Source: Aerolutibacter ruishenii
Lineage (GTDB): Bacteria; Pseudomonadota; Gammaproteobacteria; Xanthomonadales; Xanthomonadaceae
Length of the DNA: 64,000 nt
Direction of reading: 5' to 3'
NCBI RefSeq assembly: GCF_007830115.1
Contig: NZ_VLKP01000011.1
Location: forward strand, 1 to 64,000
Below are positions 1-9,190 of the stretch, piece by piece; positions within the stretch are counted from its first letter, which is position 1; each line of letters begins with the position of its first letter. Below the pieces are notes generated by a model. The model made no database searches. It was given only the letters and a program-made list of their open reading frames with translations, and was not told where the DNA came from. Made by a program: the position numbers and the translations under genes.

Positions 1-534
1 TAATGATCCGTGTGGCTTGACCATATAACCTCAAGTGGCCTTGGACTCGACGACACGTTCGACGTTCGGCACAATACCTCGCTACATTCCAAACTATTCG
101 CCCAAGGCAGATCAGTGCATCGATCCGTCCAGGGCAACCAACGAGAGCGCGTGCGCCGTGATGGCGACCCTCCACCCTCTCCCTGGTGACAATAGCTGTG
201 TGGAACCACCCGATCCCTTCCCGAACTCGGAAGTGAAACGCACACGCGCCGATGGTAGTGTGGCTCAAGCCATGCAAGAGTAGGTCATCGCCAGGGGCTT
301 TACACCGAAGGCCGGATCCAACAGGATCCGGCCTTCTTCTTTTGCGCGCGCAATAACCGCGTCAACGCCAACAACAACGACACCGTTTCCGCCCAGGGGC
401 GTTGGAGAAGACAAGCCACGCTCACGCGCGACAGGCGCGGGACGGTCCTTTGGCGCTCCAGGTCCCTGTTGTTCCTATTGGCTTCAGTATCTCCGGAGCC
501 GTGCCGTTATTGAAGCGACGAGGAGTCCTTTGGC
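1..534. other. Intergenic region, no confident gene
   Basis: No recognisable gene lies here. A GTG-started open frame at 35-283 (82 codons) has no ribosome binding site and no familiar motif, and an in-frame stop lies just upstream. I do not call it a gene, although the strong terminator that follows shows that transcription reaches this point from the left. Bases 346-534 are non-coding as far as I can see and should hold the promoter of the HD-GYP-like gene; a GAGGAG at about 519-524 serves as its ribosome binding site. Confidence 0.5.
308..342 (+). terminator. Strong intrinsic terminator
   Basis: A perfect 12-bp stem (AAGGCCGGATCC at 308-319 pairing with 324-335) with a 4-base loop is followed by a T/C-rich tract. 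It must terminate transcription from a gene lying mostly or wholly outside the window on the left. Confidence 0.8.
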
Positions 535-1644
535 ATGGCGACCATTACACCCGATGACCTGGCGATAGGTGTCGCGCTGCAATGGCCGGTTTACGATCGC
601 CAAGGCAAACTCCTGCTCGGCCGAGGCATGGTGATAAATGGCCCGGCGCAGCTCGAAGCGCTGCGTGAGCGTGGTGTCTACGCCAGCGCGAAGGATTCTG
701 AAAAAGCCGAATCGCTTGCCCAGGCCGAGGTGCTACCCGTTTTCGAGGCGGCCCAAGCGCTTCAACGGGACATGCAGAAGGCACATTGGATGTTGTTGAA
801 CGGGGCTGTCCAATCCCTGGTATGCCTGCAGGGGTTGGCTGATGCCGTCGAACTGCTCATGCGGCGGGATGCTGACGCGATGCTGGCGGCCCTGCAGCTG
901 GATGTCGACGTGGACAACCATGCCGCCAGGCAGCTGCACGCGGGCGCGCTCTGTGTACTGGGAGCGAGAGTGCTTCGGCTGGACGAAGCCGAATCGCGTT
1001 CGTTGCTGCTGGCTGGGTTAACTCACGATCTTGTACTGGGAGCGCAGGTAGCCGAATTGAACCGTCAAAGCGGCGGCATGACCGCCGAGCAACGGGCGAT
1101 CGTTCAGTCTCATACACGAGACGCACATCGTTTGCTGACCGACGCTGGGGCAGCCGACCCGCTTTGGCTCAATGCGGTATTGCTGCACCATGAGCGGCTG
1201 GATGGATCAGGTTATCCAATGGGTTTGGTGGGCGACGCGATCCCTCCGCTGACCCGCATGCTTGCCATTGTCGACATCTACACAGCGATGGTTCGGCCGC
1301 GTGCGTACCGCGGTGCCATCCACGCCAGAACTGCGTTGCGCACGATTTTCCTGGAACGCGGCAGCACGGTCGACGAATCGCTGGCGCAGGCATTCATCAA
1401 GGAGATCGGGATATTCCCGCCAGGCACGTTGGTGCGATTGAACAACGGCGAGGTGGGCGTGGTGCGTCGCCGTAGCGAGAATGCCGCCCACCCAGCGGTG
1501 GGGCGCTTGTTGATGCCGAACGGCAGCGTGGCCACCGTTCCGATACTGCGCGATACCAGCCAGCATGAATACGCAATCACCGAGACGGTGGACCAGAGGC
1601 AGCACGCCCCGCTCCTGGTTCGTGCTGCACGCGTCTTCTGGTAA
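535..1644 (+). CDS. Degenerate HD-GYP domain protein
   Basis: A 369-residue protein with an N-terminal DUF3391-like segment (about residues 1-110) and an HD-GYP-type domain (about 125-300). The GYP-type signature is visible as HHERLDGSGYP at 218-228, and an HD pair is present at 164-165. The usual HDIGK motif instead reads HDLVL, and the first conserved histidine of the domain is not obvious. HD-GYP proteins hydrolyse c-di-GMP with a two- or three-metal centre; losing these ligands suggests a weak or non-catalytic sensor, which is inference. A C-terminal beta-rich region (about 305-350) is typical of this subfamily. The GAGGAG ribosome binding site supports the ATG at 535. The gene converges on rpiA with 15 bases between stops. 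Confidence 0.82.
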   Translation: MATITPDDLAIGVALQWPVYDRQGKLLLGRGMVINGPAQLEALRERGVYASAKDSEKAESLAQAEVLPVFEAAQALQRDMQKAHWMLLNGAVQSLVCLQGLADAVELLMRRDADAMLAALQLDVDVDNHAARQLHAGALCVLGARVLRLDEAESRSLLLAGLTHDLVLGAQVAELNRQSGGMTAEQRAIVQSHTRDAHRLLTDAGAADPLWLNAVLLHHERLDGSGYPMGLVGDAIPPLTRMLAIVDIYTAMVRPRAYRGAIHARTALRTIFLERGSTVDESLAQAFIKEIGIFPPGTLVRLNNGEVGVVRRRSENAAHPAVGRLLMPNGSVATVPILRDTSQHEYAITETVDQRQHAPLLVRAARVFW

Positions 1645-1659
1645 CCAGAACCGCCCTCG

Positions 1660-2322
1660 TCAGAAGACGGTCGGAGGCTCGCCACCAACGATCACTACGT
1701 CCGCCCGTCGACGGGCAAACAGCCCCACGCTGACCACGCCGGGAATCTGGTTGATCGCCTGCTCCATGGCAGTCGGGTCCGTGATGGACAGATTGTGGAT
1801 GTCGAGGATCAGATTGCCATTATCGGTAACCACGCCTTGGCCTTCCGTCGTCTGGCGCCACACGGGCTGGCCGCCGGTCATGGCGAGGAGCTCGCGCGCC
1901 ACCAGGCTCCGGGCCATCGGAATGACTTCGACCGGGAGCGGAAACTTCCCGAGTACCTCGACACGCTTGGCCGGGTCGATGATGCAGACGAACCGGTCGC
2001 TGGCTTCCGCAATGATCTTTTCGCGGGTGAGGGCTGCGCCACCACCCTTGATCAGGCACTTGCGCGGGTCGCACTCGTCGGCACCGTCCACGTACAGCGA
2101 CAGTGGGCCGGTGGCATTCAGGTCAAGGACCTCGATGCCATGGGCCCGCAGGCGTTCGGTGCTCTGGTCCGAACTGGAGACGGTGCCTTTGATCCGGTCC
2201 TTGATACGGGCGAGGGCATCGATGAAATAGGCGACGGTGGAGCCGGTACCCACGCCGACGATCATGCCGTCTTCGACGTATTCGATGGCCTTTTCACCTG
2301 CCAGACGCTTGGCTTCACTCAT
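1660..2322 (-). CDS. rpiA: Ribose-5-phosphate isomerase A
   Basis: A 220-residue protein of normal family length that interconverts ribose-5-phosphate and ribulose-5-phosphate in the non-oxidative pentose phosphate pathway in the cytosol. The phosphate-binding GTGST is at 25-29, DGADE at 79-83 and the [11 protein letters not shown] loop at 92-102. Residues D79, D82, K92 and E101 correspond to the E. coli catalytic set D81, D84, K94 and E103. Transketolase, its pathway partner, is also in this window at 48.5 kb. In E. coli rpiA likewise sits close to fau and zapA, so the neighbourhood is conserved. Confidence 0.97.
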   Translation of the reverse strand: MSEAKRLAGEKAIEYVEDGMIVGVGTGSTVAYFIDALARIKDRIKGTVSSSDQSTERLRAHGIEVLDLNATGPLSLYVDGADECDPRKCLIKGGGAALTREKIIAEASDRFVCIIDPAKRVEVLGKFPLPVEVIPMARSLVARELLAMTGGQPVWRQTTEGQGVVTDNGNLILDIHNLSITDPTAMEQAINQIPGVVSVGLFARRRADVVIVGGEPPTVF

Positions 2323-2461
2323 GGGGTATCTCTCGAAATTGCAGTGGGAAAGGGTGGTTGGGAGCGGGTCGAGCAGGGTCGGGGTGCCAGTGCCAACCCG
2401 GTCCGCCGGCGCCGGGTGGCCATCAAGCGGCCATCAAGATGCAGCGGCCGGCGTATACGGC

Positions 2462-2932
2462 TCATTCCAGTGCGAGCAAGTGCTTCCATTGCGTGGCGCT
2501 AACCGGGAACACGGACAGGCGGTTGCCACGCCGGATCAACGCAAACTCCTCGCCCAGCGCATCGGCATGCTGCTTGATCTCGTCCAGTGCGATGGTGCGC
2601 CGGAGTTTGCGTTCAAATGCGACGTCCACCAGGAACCAGCGCGGTTCCTCGCGGGTAGCCTTGGGGTCGTAATAGTCGGACTTCGGGTCGAACTGGGTGG
2701 CGTCCGGGTAGGCGCGGCTGGCGACGGTTGCGGTACCCACGATACCCGGTACCACGCAATTGGAGTGGTAGAACAGCACGCCGTCACCGACCTGCATCTG
2801 GTCGCGCATGAAATTGCGCGCCTGGTAGTTGCGCACGCCGTTCCAGGGCTCGGTGCCGACCCGCTGCAGGTCGTCGATGGAGAAGGCGTCGGGTTCTGAC
2901 TTCATCAGCCAGTAGCGGCGACGGAGGCTCAT
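2462..2932 (-). CDS. EVE domain-containing protein
   Basis: A 156-residue single-domain EVE protein of the PUA-like superfamily (relatives: human THYN1 and many short bacterial proteins). Hallmarks are the N-terminal YWLMKSEPD, WNGVRNYQARNFMR in the first third, a VLFYHSN strand, and PRWFLVDV. EVE domains bind modified bases in DNA or RNA; the ligand here is unknown. I place the start at 2932 because that ATG overlaps the stop of the upstream fau gene by 4 bases (ATGA), which implies translational coupling. An in-frame ATG at 2947 would extend it by 5 residues into fau. Confidence 0.9.
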   Translation of the reverse strand: MSLRRRYWLMKSEPDAFSIDDLQRVGTEPWNGVRNYQARNFMRDQMQVGDGVLFYHSNCVVPGIVGTATVASRAYPDATQFDPKSDYYDPKATREEPRWFLVDVAFERKLRRTIALDEIKQHADALGEEFALIRRGNRLSVFPVSATQWKHLLALE

Positions 2933-3528
2933 GGGCAATTCCGGCAATCGATGAATGAGGATTCAGTGCATACCGCGTCGACGGCAACGTCCCATGCGGC
3001 CTGGTCGAGTGCCTCGACATGCTGGACGTCGAATGCCGCGCCCACCAGGAAAGGCGGGGCCGGGGCACGGTGGCGGAAGGCGAAGGTGCGGTCGTACCAG
3101 CCGCCCCCCATGCCAAGGCGCTGGCCGCAGCGGTCGAAGCCGACCAGCGGCATCACCGCCATTGCGAGTTGTGAGGCCTCGAGCAGCGACGCGGGCGCCA
3201 GATCGGGCTCGGGGATGCCGAACCGGTTGCTCACCAGCGGGTCGCCCGGACGCCACGGCGCGAATCGCAGGCATTCGTCGTCGCCCAGTACCGGCAGGCA
3301 GTACACGCAACCCGGCGGAAGCTTGAGCTGCCAGGCATGCAGGGCGATCTCGCCGTCCATCGCCCAGTAGCCAGCCACATACCCCTGAACGGGCGCGAAT
3401 GGCAGCATCAGCAAACGCGCGGCCAATTGTTCGGCGGCGGCAATGCGGATGGCGGGAGGCAGGGCACGACGTCGGTCGCGCAACACGGTACGGAGTTGTC
3501 GGCGTTCCGCCGCAAGGTCGTCGGTCAT
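2929..3528 (-). CDS. fau: 5-formyltetrahydrofolate cyclo-ligase
   Basis: A 199-residue enzyme (YgfA/MTHFS) that converts 5-formyl-THF to 5,10-methenyl-THF using ATP, recycling a storage and inhibitory folate. The C-terminal family signature GFDRCGQRLGMGGGWYDR is complete at 130-147, and basic residues needed for ATP binding cluster near the N-terminus. I chose the ATG at 3528; an in-frame start at 3564 would add 12 residues unlike the family. The gene lies directly downstream of the 6S RNA gene, the arrangement known from E. coli and many other proteobacteria. Confidence 0.95.
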   Translation of the reverse strand: MTDDLAAERRQLRTVLRDRRRALPPAIRIAAAEQLAARLLMLPFAPVQGYVAGYWAMDGEIALHAWQLKLPPGCVYCLPVLGDDECLRFAPWRPGDPLVSNRFGIPEPDLAPASLLEASQLAMAVMPLVGFDRCGQRLGMGGGWYDRTFAFRHRAPAPPFLVGAAFDVQHVEALDQAAWDVAVDAVCTESSFIDCRNCP

Positions 3529-3611
3529 CCAGCGCAATCCGGGGCAGCGGGCGAGCCTGGCCACGGTTGGCCGGGTGCGCCGACAGTGGCCCGCACCGCC
3601 GGCGATGAAAA

Positions 3612-3802
3612 GGAAGTCCTCCGCTCGTGCCGATGCTTACGAAACGACCTTGAACCCGGGGTTCAAGTGGGGACGCTTGGTGGCCGTCGGGCTTCCCGCT
3701 GCGTGGCGGACTTGCACTCCGGGCCTCGGTCGCGCCCCCGTGGTCGTAATTAAGGGACAAGGCGAATGTTTGCGTACGCCGTCGAACACAGCAGAGGACG
3801 TG
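3612..3802 (-). ncRNA. ssrS: 6S RNA
   Basis: 6S RNA is a promoter mimic that sequesters sigma-70 RNA polymerase in stationary phase. Read on the minus strand, the 5' arm GTCCTCTGCT (3799-3790) pairs over 10 bases with the 3' arm AGCGGAGGAC (3625-3616), forming the closing stem. Inside it the 3' half carries CTTGAACCCCGGGTTCAAGG (3667-3648), nearly identical to the conserved CUUGAACCAAGGGUUCAAGG hairpin of E. coli 6S RNA. The implied length is about 190 nt, the usual size. A minus-strand -10 box TATACT (3813-3808) lies at the right distance from the 5' end. The location between zapA and fau is the canonical one. Exact ends are approximate. Confidence 0.93.
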
Positions 3803-3807
3803 AACGC

Positions 3808-3813
3808 AGTATA
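3808..3813 (-). promoter_or_regulatory. -10 box of the 6S RNA promoter
   Basis: TATACT on the minus strand, placing transcription start near 3801-3800, right at the closing stem. No good -35 match is visible. The rest of 3803-3955 shows nothing else beyond the leader after zapA. Confidence 0.6.
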
Positions 3814-3955
3814 GCGCGGGCAGACGAAGGCGAGTGTCCGCCCGTCGGTGTCGCGCGGGGGGCATTCAGCCACACGCGTTACCGGATGTGTCGGCGGTGG
3901 TGATGGCGGCGGGCATCCCGGAGGGGACGTTTGCCAGTAGAGCAGCCGCCTGGAC

Positions 3956-4258
3956 TCAGCGGGCGGTGGCGTCGAACAGGCCGTCAAGCTTGCGCTGCAG
4001 GTCGCCCAAGGTGCGGGTCAGTTCGCGGTCGCGGCCTTCGTTCTCGCTGCGTGCCAGCTGCAGTTCGTGTGCAAGGTTCAGCGCGGCGAGCACGGCGACG
4101 CGGTCGAGCGCTGCCATGCGGTTGTTGCCGCGGATCTCGCGCATCTTGCCGTCCAGCACCTTGGCTGCGGCCAGCAGGCTGTCGCGTTCATCGGGCTCGC
4201 AGCCGACGGTGTACTCGCGGTCGAGGATGCGGATGGTGACCGGGTGGGGCGCGCTCAC
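3956..4258 (-). CDS. zapA: Cell division protein ZapA
   Basis: A 100-residue FtsZ-ring stabiliser. The N-terminal half has the ZapA fold signature (PVTIRILDREYTVGC and the ERDSLLAAAKVLDGKM helix). The central region ALDRVAVLAALNLAHEL is the conserved dimerisation helix, and the C-terminal half is a coiled coil. The start overlaps the stop of the upstream coiled-coil gene by 4 bases, so the two are co-translated. The 6S RNA gene follows downstream as in enterobacteria. Confidence 0.94.
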   Translation of the reverse strand: MSAPHPVTIRILDREYTVGCEPDERDSLLAAAKVLDGKMREIRGNNRMAALDRVAVLAALNLAHELQLARSENEGRDRELTRTLGDLQRKLDGLFDATAR

Positions 4259-4476
4259 GTGTGCTGCTCCAGCGACTTCAGCCGCGCGATCATCGCCTCG
4301 ACCCGGGTGCGGGCCATCTCGTTCTTGGCCAACAGCGCGGAGCGCTCGCCGACCAGTTGCTCCTGCTGTTGGCGCAGGCTGCGGTTTTCCTCGCCCAGGC
4401 GGCGCGCACGGTCGGTCAATTCGTCCATGCGGGCGTTGAGCGCTTGCAGCTGTGCGAGGAGTTCGTCGCGGTCCAT
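4255..4476 (-). CDS. Small coiled-coil protein, TIGR02449/ZapB-like
   Basis: A 73-residue protein that is almost entirely a charged alpha-helix, with heptad-like spacing of leucines from residue 5 to 68 and no other domain. This matches the TIGR02449 family, small coiled-coil proteins encoded immediately upstream of zapA in many gammaproteobacteria and thought to resemble ZapB. The function is inferred from position and shape only. The stop overlaps the zapA start (ATGA). Confidence 0.85.
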   Translation of the reverse strand: MDRDELLAQLQALNARMDELTDRARRLGEENRSLRQQQEQLVGERSALLAKNEMARTRVEAMIARLKSLEQHT

Positions 4477-4507
4477 GCGGTGAACGATAGCAGTGTCGGG
4501 CGGCCGG

Positions 4508-7500
4508 TCAAGTTACGGCGGTCACGTGCCGGGGGCGGCCCCAGTCGAGGATGAAGGCCAGGCACTCGGGCTCCTCCATCGGCCTTGCGAGCCAGTAGCC
4601 CTGGATTTCGTCGCATTCGTGGGTCCGCAGGAAGTGCATCTGCGCCTCCGTCTCCACGCCTTCGGCGATCACGTTCAGGCCCAGGGAGTGCGCCATGGCG
4701 ATGACCGTGGTGGTGATGGCCTCGTCGTCGGGATCGATGGTGAGGTCGGCGATGAACGCCTTGTCGATTTTCAGCGTATTGATCGGCAGGCGCTTGAGAT
4801 AGGCCAGCGAGGAGTAGCCGGTGCCGAAGTCGTCCACGGCCAGTGCGATGCCGAGTTCGCGGAACGCCTGCAGGGTGGAGGCGGTCTGCTCGGCGTTCTC
4901 CATGATCACGCTTTCGGTCAGTTCCAGTTCCAGGCCCCGGGCGTCGATGCCGGTGGTTTCCAGCGTGCGGGAGACCACCGTCGGCAGGTCGCCCCGCAGC
5001 AGTTGCAGTGCCGACACGTTGACCGCCATGGTGAGGTCATCCAGGCCCTGGTCCTGCCAGCGCTTGAGTATGGTGCAGGCTTCGCGCAGCGCCCATTCGC
5101 CGATCTCCATGATCAGTCCGGTCTCCTCGGCAAGGGGCACGAACTGGATCGGGGCGATTTCGCCATGCTCGGCGCTGGTCCAGCGCAGCAGTGCTTCCAC
5201 GCCGGTGATGCGCCGGTCCGCCAGCGCCATGCGCGGCTGGAATACCAGCCGCAACTCGCCGCGGTCGAGCACCTTGCGCAGCGCGGTGGAGATGGTGGCG
5301 CGCTGCCGGATTTCGTGATCCATGCTCTCTGTGTAGCGCATGAAGGTACGTCGGCCGATGGCCTTGGCCTGGTACATCGCGGTGTCGGCGTGCTTGAGCA
5401 GGTCGGTCGGCACCTGGGCGTGGTCCGGGTACAGGCTGATGCCGATGGAGGGCGAGATCACCACTTCGTGGCGCTCCTCCAGGTCCAGTGGCCGCTCGAA
5501 CGCGGCGATGATCTCCAACGCGACCTGTTCGGCCTGTTCCGCGTTGTCGATGTTCTCCAGTACCACGTTGAACTCGTCGCCACCCAGGCGGGCGACGGTG
5601 TGCTGGGCACCGACGGTCTGCTGCAGGCGTGCGGCGGCGGCGCGCAGGATGCGATCGCCCGCGGCGTGGCCGAGGGAGTCGTTGATGTCTTTGAAACGGT
5701 CCAGGTCGAGGAACAGGACTGCAATGCGGTGGTTCTGCCGCCGGGCACGCACGATGGCGCGCGACAGTCGTTCCGAGAGCAGCGTGCGGTTGGGCAGGCC
5801 GGTGAGGGTGTCGTAGTTGGCCAGGTAGCGCAGCTCCTGCTCGGCGCGCTTCTGGTCGGTGATGTCACCGAGAACGGCGACGTAGTGGCCACGTTGTCCG
5901 CTGGCATCGTGCACGATGCTCGCCTGCAGCCAGCAGAGGAACTCGGTGCCGTCCTTGCGCCGCTGCCAGACTTCTCCGGACCAGCGACCGGTGCGTTCCA
6001 TCTCGACGCGCATGTGCTGGTAGAAGTCGGGGTCGTGCTGCAGGCTGTCGAGCAGCGCTGTGTCACGGCCGATGACCTCGGCGTCGCTGTAACCGGTCAT
6101 GCGCGAGAACGCGGGATTGACCGAGACGAAGTTGAAGTCGCGGTCGAATACGGCGACGGCCTCGGCCATGCTGCGAAGTACTTCGCTGGCAATGCGACGT
6201 TCACGCTCGGCGCTGCGGCTGGCGGTGATGTCGCGTGCGGTGCCGGCCACCCGGAGCGCACGGCCATCGGGGCCACGCTCGACCACGCGCCCGCGGGCCC
6301 GCACCCACTGCCAACTGCCATCGGGCGCGCGCGTGCGGTGCTCGGACAGGAACAAGGCTGAATCGCCGTGAAGGTGTTGCCGAAGCTGGTCGAGGACCTG
6401 CGGCAGGTCGTCGCCATGGATGACGTGATCGGTCGTGATCTGGGTGCGGATTTCGCCACCGCCGGGGCCACCGGTGGGGTCGTCCACGCGCATGCGATGC
6501 ACCTGCCCGTGCGCGAGGTCATAGTCCCAGAACTGTTCGCCAGAGGCCCACAGGGCCAGCTTCAGGCGCTCTTCGCGTTCGCGGATCTGACCGAAATAGT
6601 TCTGTTCGATTCGGCGGCGGCGGTTCCAGTGCCAGGCCGCGGCCGCGATCGCGCCCAACACGACCAGGACTGCGGCGAAAATGGCCAGCGGGTGACGCCA
6701 GAGCGGTGGCGCGACGTGGACAGGGACCTGCAGTTCATCGGGACTCCAGATGCCGTCGCGGTTGGTGGCCTGAGCACGCAGGGTGTAGCCGCCAGGAGGC
6801 AAGCGGGTGTACGTGATGTCGGGAGAGGTGCCGTTGTCGACCCACCCTCGGTCGAAGCCCTCCAGGCGATAGCGGTAGCGGATGCGCGCGGCCGGGTGGA
6901 AGTCGAAGGCGCCGATCCGCAGGCGCAGAAGGTCGGCTCCGGCGGGAATGTCGAGTTGCGAGGGCAGCCACAGGGCACCGCTGTCGCCCGACGCGTCGAG
7001 CCCGATGCGGGCCGCCAGCAACCGCACGGGCGGGCTGAAGCTGGAATCGACGATGCGCGCAGGGTCGAACAGATTAAGGCCGCGCACGCCGCCGAAGGCC
7101 AGTCGGCCATCGCGCAGCCGTGTGGCTGCGCCGCCATTGAACTCAAGGTCCTGCAGTCCGTCCGCGACGCCATAGGTGCGGACCGATCCGTTGCCGGGGT
7201 CGAGCCGGAGCATGCCGATGTCGGTACCCAGCCACAGCTCGCGCCCGCCGGATTGACTGATGGAGTAGATCGCTGGCGTGGTCGAAGTGGCCAGCTTGCC
7301 GCTGAGCGGCTGGCTGAAATGGATGGAGCCGTCGGCCGCTTCGGTCGCGCGGCTCAACCCGGAATGCGTGCCCACCCACACCGTACCGTCCGCGGTCTGC
7401 GAGAGGCTACGTACCACGTTCCCCGCGAGGCTGCCCGGGGCGTGGTCATGGTGGCGCAGGTGCCGGAGTTGGCCGGTGGCGGGGTTCAGCACATCCAGGC

Positions 7501-9067
7501 CGCCGTTCGTACCGATCCACATGCGTCCCTCGCCGTCCTCGAGCAGGGCATTGGCGGTGGGGTGGGACAGCGAGCGCGGGTCACCTTCGCGCCAGGCATA
7601 TTGGCTGACACCCGATCCGTCGCGACGGTAGCGGAACACACCCATTTTCAGGGAGCCCAACCAGAGGTCGCCATCACGCGCGAGCAGCAGGGAGCGCAGG
7701 CTGGGCTGACCAAACGCACCCAGCGGAATCGTCTCGGCACTGCCGCTGCCAGTGTCCAGGCGGAGCAGCCCATGGGTAGTGGCAAGCCAGAGCCGGCCGT
7801 GGCCAGCATTGCCCATGGCCATCACCCGGCGTTTGGTCGAAGCGAGTGGCGTGGGCAACCGTGGGGTCCAGTCGGTGAACCGGTCGTCGGCCGTTTCGTA
7901 GCGGAGCAGGCGCCCGTCGTCCGTACCCAGCCACAGCACACCCGGTTCCGTCTCCAGGACCGAGCGGATGCTGTCATCCGCCGCCGCACTGCCTTTGCGG
8001 GTGCCGTCCAACTCCAGCACATAGGTGAAGCGGGAGCCACGTGGATCCGTGATCGCCGCTCCGCGGAACTGGCCACCCACCCACAACATGCCGCTGCGGT
8101 CGACCATCAGCGCGGTGATGGCATCTTCCGGGAGGCTGGCGGGGACAGATGCATTCTCCTCGATGACGCTGACCGTCCCCGTCTGTGGGTCGAACCGTCG
8201 AAGCCCTTCGCTGCCCACGCTGAACCACAGGTGGCGGTCGGGGGCCTCGATGATCGAGCGCACATCGCCAGCGGCGGGCGCCGACCCATCCGGCCATACG
8301 CGCAATACGTCGCGGCCATTGGAGTGAAGCCGGTACAAGCCGTCGCCGCGTCCAACCCACAATTGTCCCTGCCGATCCAGAGACAGGCTCGTCACGGAAA
8401 CCGCAGGCCCAACGCGGGTGGCTTGTGCATCGGGATTGATCCGGAACAGGCCCGTCCGGTTGCCGTACCAGAGGGTGCCGTGCGCATCGGTCAGCAGGTT
8501 CTGCGGCGCGGTGTCGCGATCCGCAGTGGGCTGCAGCGCCACTACCGGATGACGCTGTCCACTCTCGGGTTCGAGCCATTCCAGGCCGTCGACCGAGGCG
8601 ACCCACAGGCGATCACCCTGCGCAGCCAGTGCGAGGACATGGTGGCGCGGCCCGGAGGGCGACGGATTGGCAAGGTAACGGCGCACCGTCCCATTGCCCA
8701 GGTCGAGGCGGGCGACGTATCGGGACCGGGTGCCGATCCATAACCCGCGTTCCCTGTCCAGGGCGAGCGCGGTGATGTAGCTGTCGGGGATGCTGGCGGG
8801 ATTCTGCGGGTCGTGCCGATAGGGGACGAAGCGCTGGCCGTCGAATCGGTGCAGGCCACCCTGCGTGCCCACCCAGACGAAGCCCTGGCGATCCTGGGCC
8901 AGGGAGGTGACGGTGTTCTGCACCAATCCGTGGCCGCTTCCCAGCGATTGGAAGTAGAACTCGCGCGTTGCCGCCACAGCAGGCGGTGGAAGGGCCAGTC
9001 CCAGCAAGGCCAGGACCAGGGCCAGCAGGCCTTGGCCTACGGCTTTGCGGTGGGAGGAAGGCGGCAC
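4508..9067 (-). CDS. Propeller-sensor diguanylate cyclase/phosphodiesterase (GGDEF-EAL)
   Basis: A giant membrane sensor of about 1,519 residues. In order: a signal peptide (Ala-rich, ending PPPAVAA), two-component-regulator beta-propeller repeats (about 40-680; recurring units such as WVGTQGGLHRFD and LWIGT), a Y_Y_Y domain (about 690-770), one membrane span (about 790-810), two PAS modules (about 830-1080), GGDEF (about 1085-1245) and EAL (about 1255-1510). Both active motifs are intact: RLGGDEF near 1160-1166 and EALLRW near 1291-1296, with DDFGTGYSS in the EAL loop. It could therefore make and degrade c-di-GMP in response to a periplasmic ligand. The start is uncertain: GTG at 9067 gives a clean signal peptide, TTG at 9091 adds 8 residues, and longer frames run into the divergent ygfB-family gene. 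A minus-strand TACACT at 9105-9100 may be its -10 box. Confidence 0.92.
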   Translation of the reverse strand: MPPSSHRKAVGQGLLALVLALLGLALPPPAVAATREFYFQSLGSGHGLVQNTVTSLAQDRQGFVWVGTQGGLHRFDGQRFVPYRHDPQNPASIPDSYITALALDRERGLWIGTRSRYVARLDLGNGTVRRYLANPSPSGPRHHVLALAAQGDRLWVASVDGLEWLEPESGQRHPVVALQPTADRDTAPQNLLTDAHGTLWYGNRTGLFRINPDAQATRVGPAVSVTSLSLDRQGQLWVGRGDGLYRLHSNGRDVLRVWPDGSAPAAGDVRSIIEAPDRHLWFSVGSEGLRRFDPQTGTVSVIEENASVPASLPEDAITALMVDRSGMLWVGGQFRGAAITDPRGSRFTYVLELDGTRKGSAAADDSIRSVLETEPGVLWLGTDDGRLLRYETADDRFTDWTPRLPTPLASTKRRVMAMGNAGHGRLWLATTHGLLRLDTGSGSAETIPLGAFGQPSLRSLLLARDGDLWLGSLKMGVFRYRRDGSGVSQYAWREGDPRSLSHPTANALLEDGEGRMWIGTNGGLDVLNPATGQLRHLRHHDHAPGSLAGNVVRSLSQTADGTVWVGTHSGLSRATEAADGSIHFSQPLSGKLATSTTPAIYSISQSGGRELWLGTDIGMLRLDPGNGSVRTYGVADGLQDLEFNGGAATRLRDGRLAFGGVRGLNLFDPARIVDSSFSPPVRLLAARIGLDASGDSGALWLPSQLDIPAGADLLRLRIGAFDFHPAARIRYRYRLEGFDRGWVDNGTSPDITYTRLPPGGYTLRAQATNRDGIWSPDELQVPVHVAPPLWRHPLAIFAAVLVVLGAIAAAAWHWNRRRRIEQNYFGQIREREERLKLALWASGEQFWDYDLAHGQVHRMRVDDPTGGPGGGEIRTQITTDHVIHGDDLPQVLDQLRQHLHGDSALFLSEHRTRAPDGSWQWVRARGRVVERGPDGRALRVAGTARDITASRSAERERRIASEVLRSMAEAVAVFDRDFNFVSVNPAFSRMTGYSDAEVIGRDTALLDSLQHDPDFYQHMRVEMERTGRWSGEVWQRRKDGTEFLCWLQASIVHDASGQRGHYVAVLGDITDQKRAEQELRYLANYDTLTGLPNRTLLSERLSRAIVRARRQNHRIAVLFLDLDRFKDINDSLGHAAGDRILRAAAARLQQTVGAQHTVARLGGDEFNVVLENIDNAEQAEQVALEIIAAFERPLDLEERHEVVISPSIGISLYPDHAQVPTDLLKHADTAMYQAKAIGRRTFMRYTESMDHEIRQRATISTALRKVLDRGELRLVFQPRMALADRRITGVEALLRWTSAEHGEIAPIQFVPLAEETGLIMEIGEWALREACTILKRWQDQGLDDLTMAVNVSALQLLRGDLPTVVSRTLETTGIDARGLELELTESVIMENAEQTASTLQAFRELGIALAVDDFGTGYSSLAYLKRLPINTLKIDKAFIADLTIDPDDEAITTTVIAMAHSLGLNVIAEGVETEAQMHFLRTHECDEIQGYWLARPMEEPECLAFILDWGRPRHVTAVT

Positions 9068-9190
9068 GGCAACCGAGGCGCGAGAGGGCAACCTGGGCCA
9101 GTGTAGGCAGGCCGTGCGGGCACCACAACCCGAACGGAAGTGCGGCTGTCGCTGCGCTGGTTGGTACACTGGCATCCCCCAAGCGTGGCG

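Noticed and set aside
35-283. 82-codon open frame with GTG start
   Set aside because: No ribosome binding site, no recognisable motif, no neighbours to support it. Kept only as a remark.
6368-8743. 791-codon open frame on the plus strand
   Set aside because: Antisense to the propeller repeats of the GGDEF-EAL gene.
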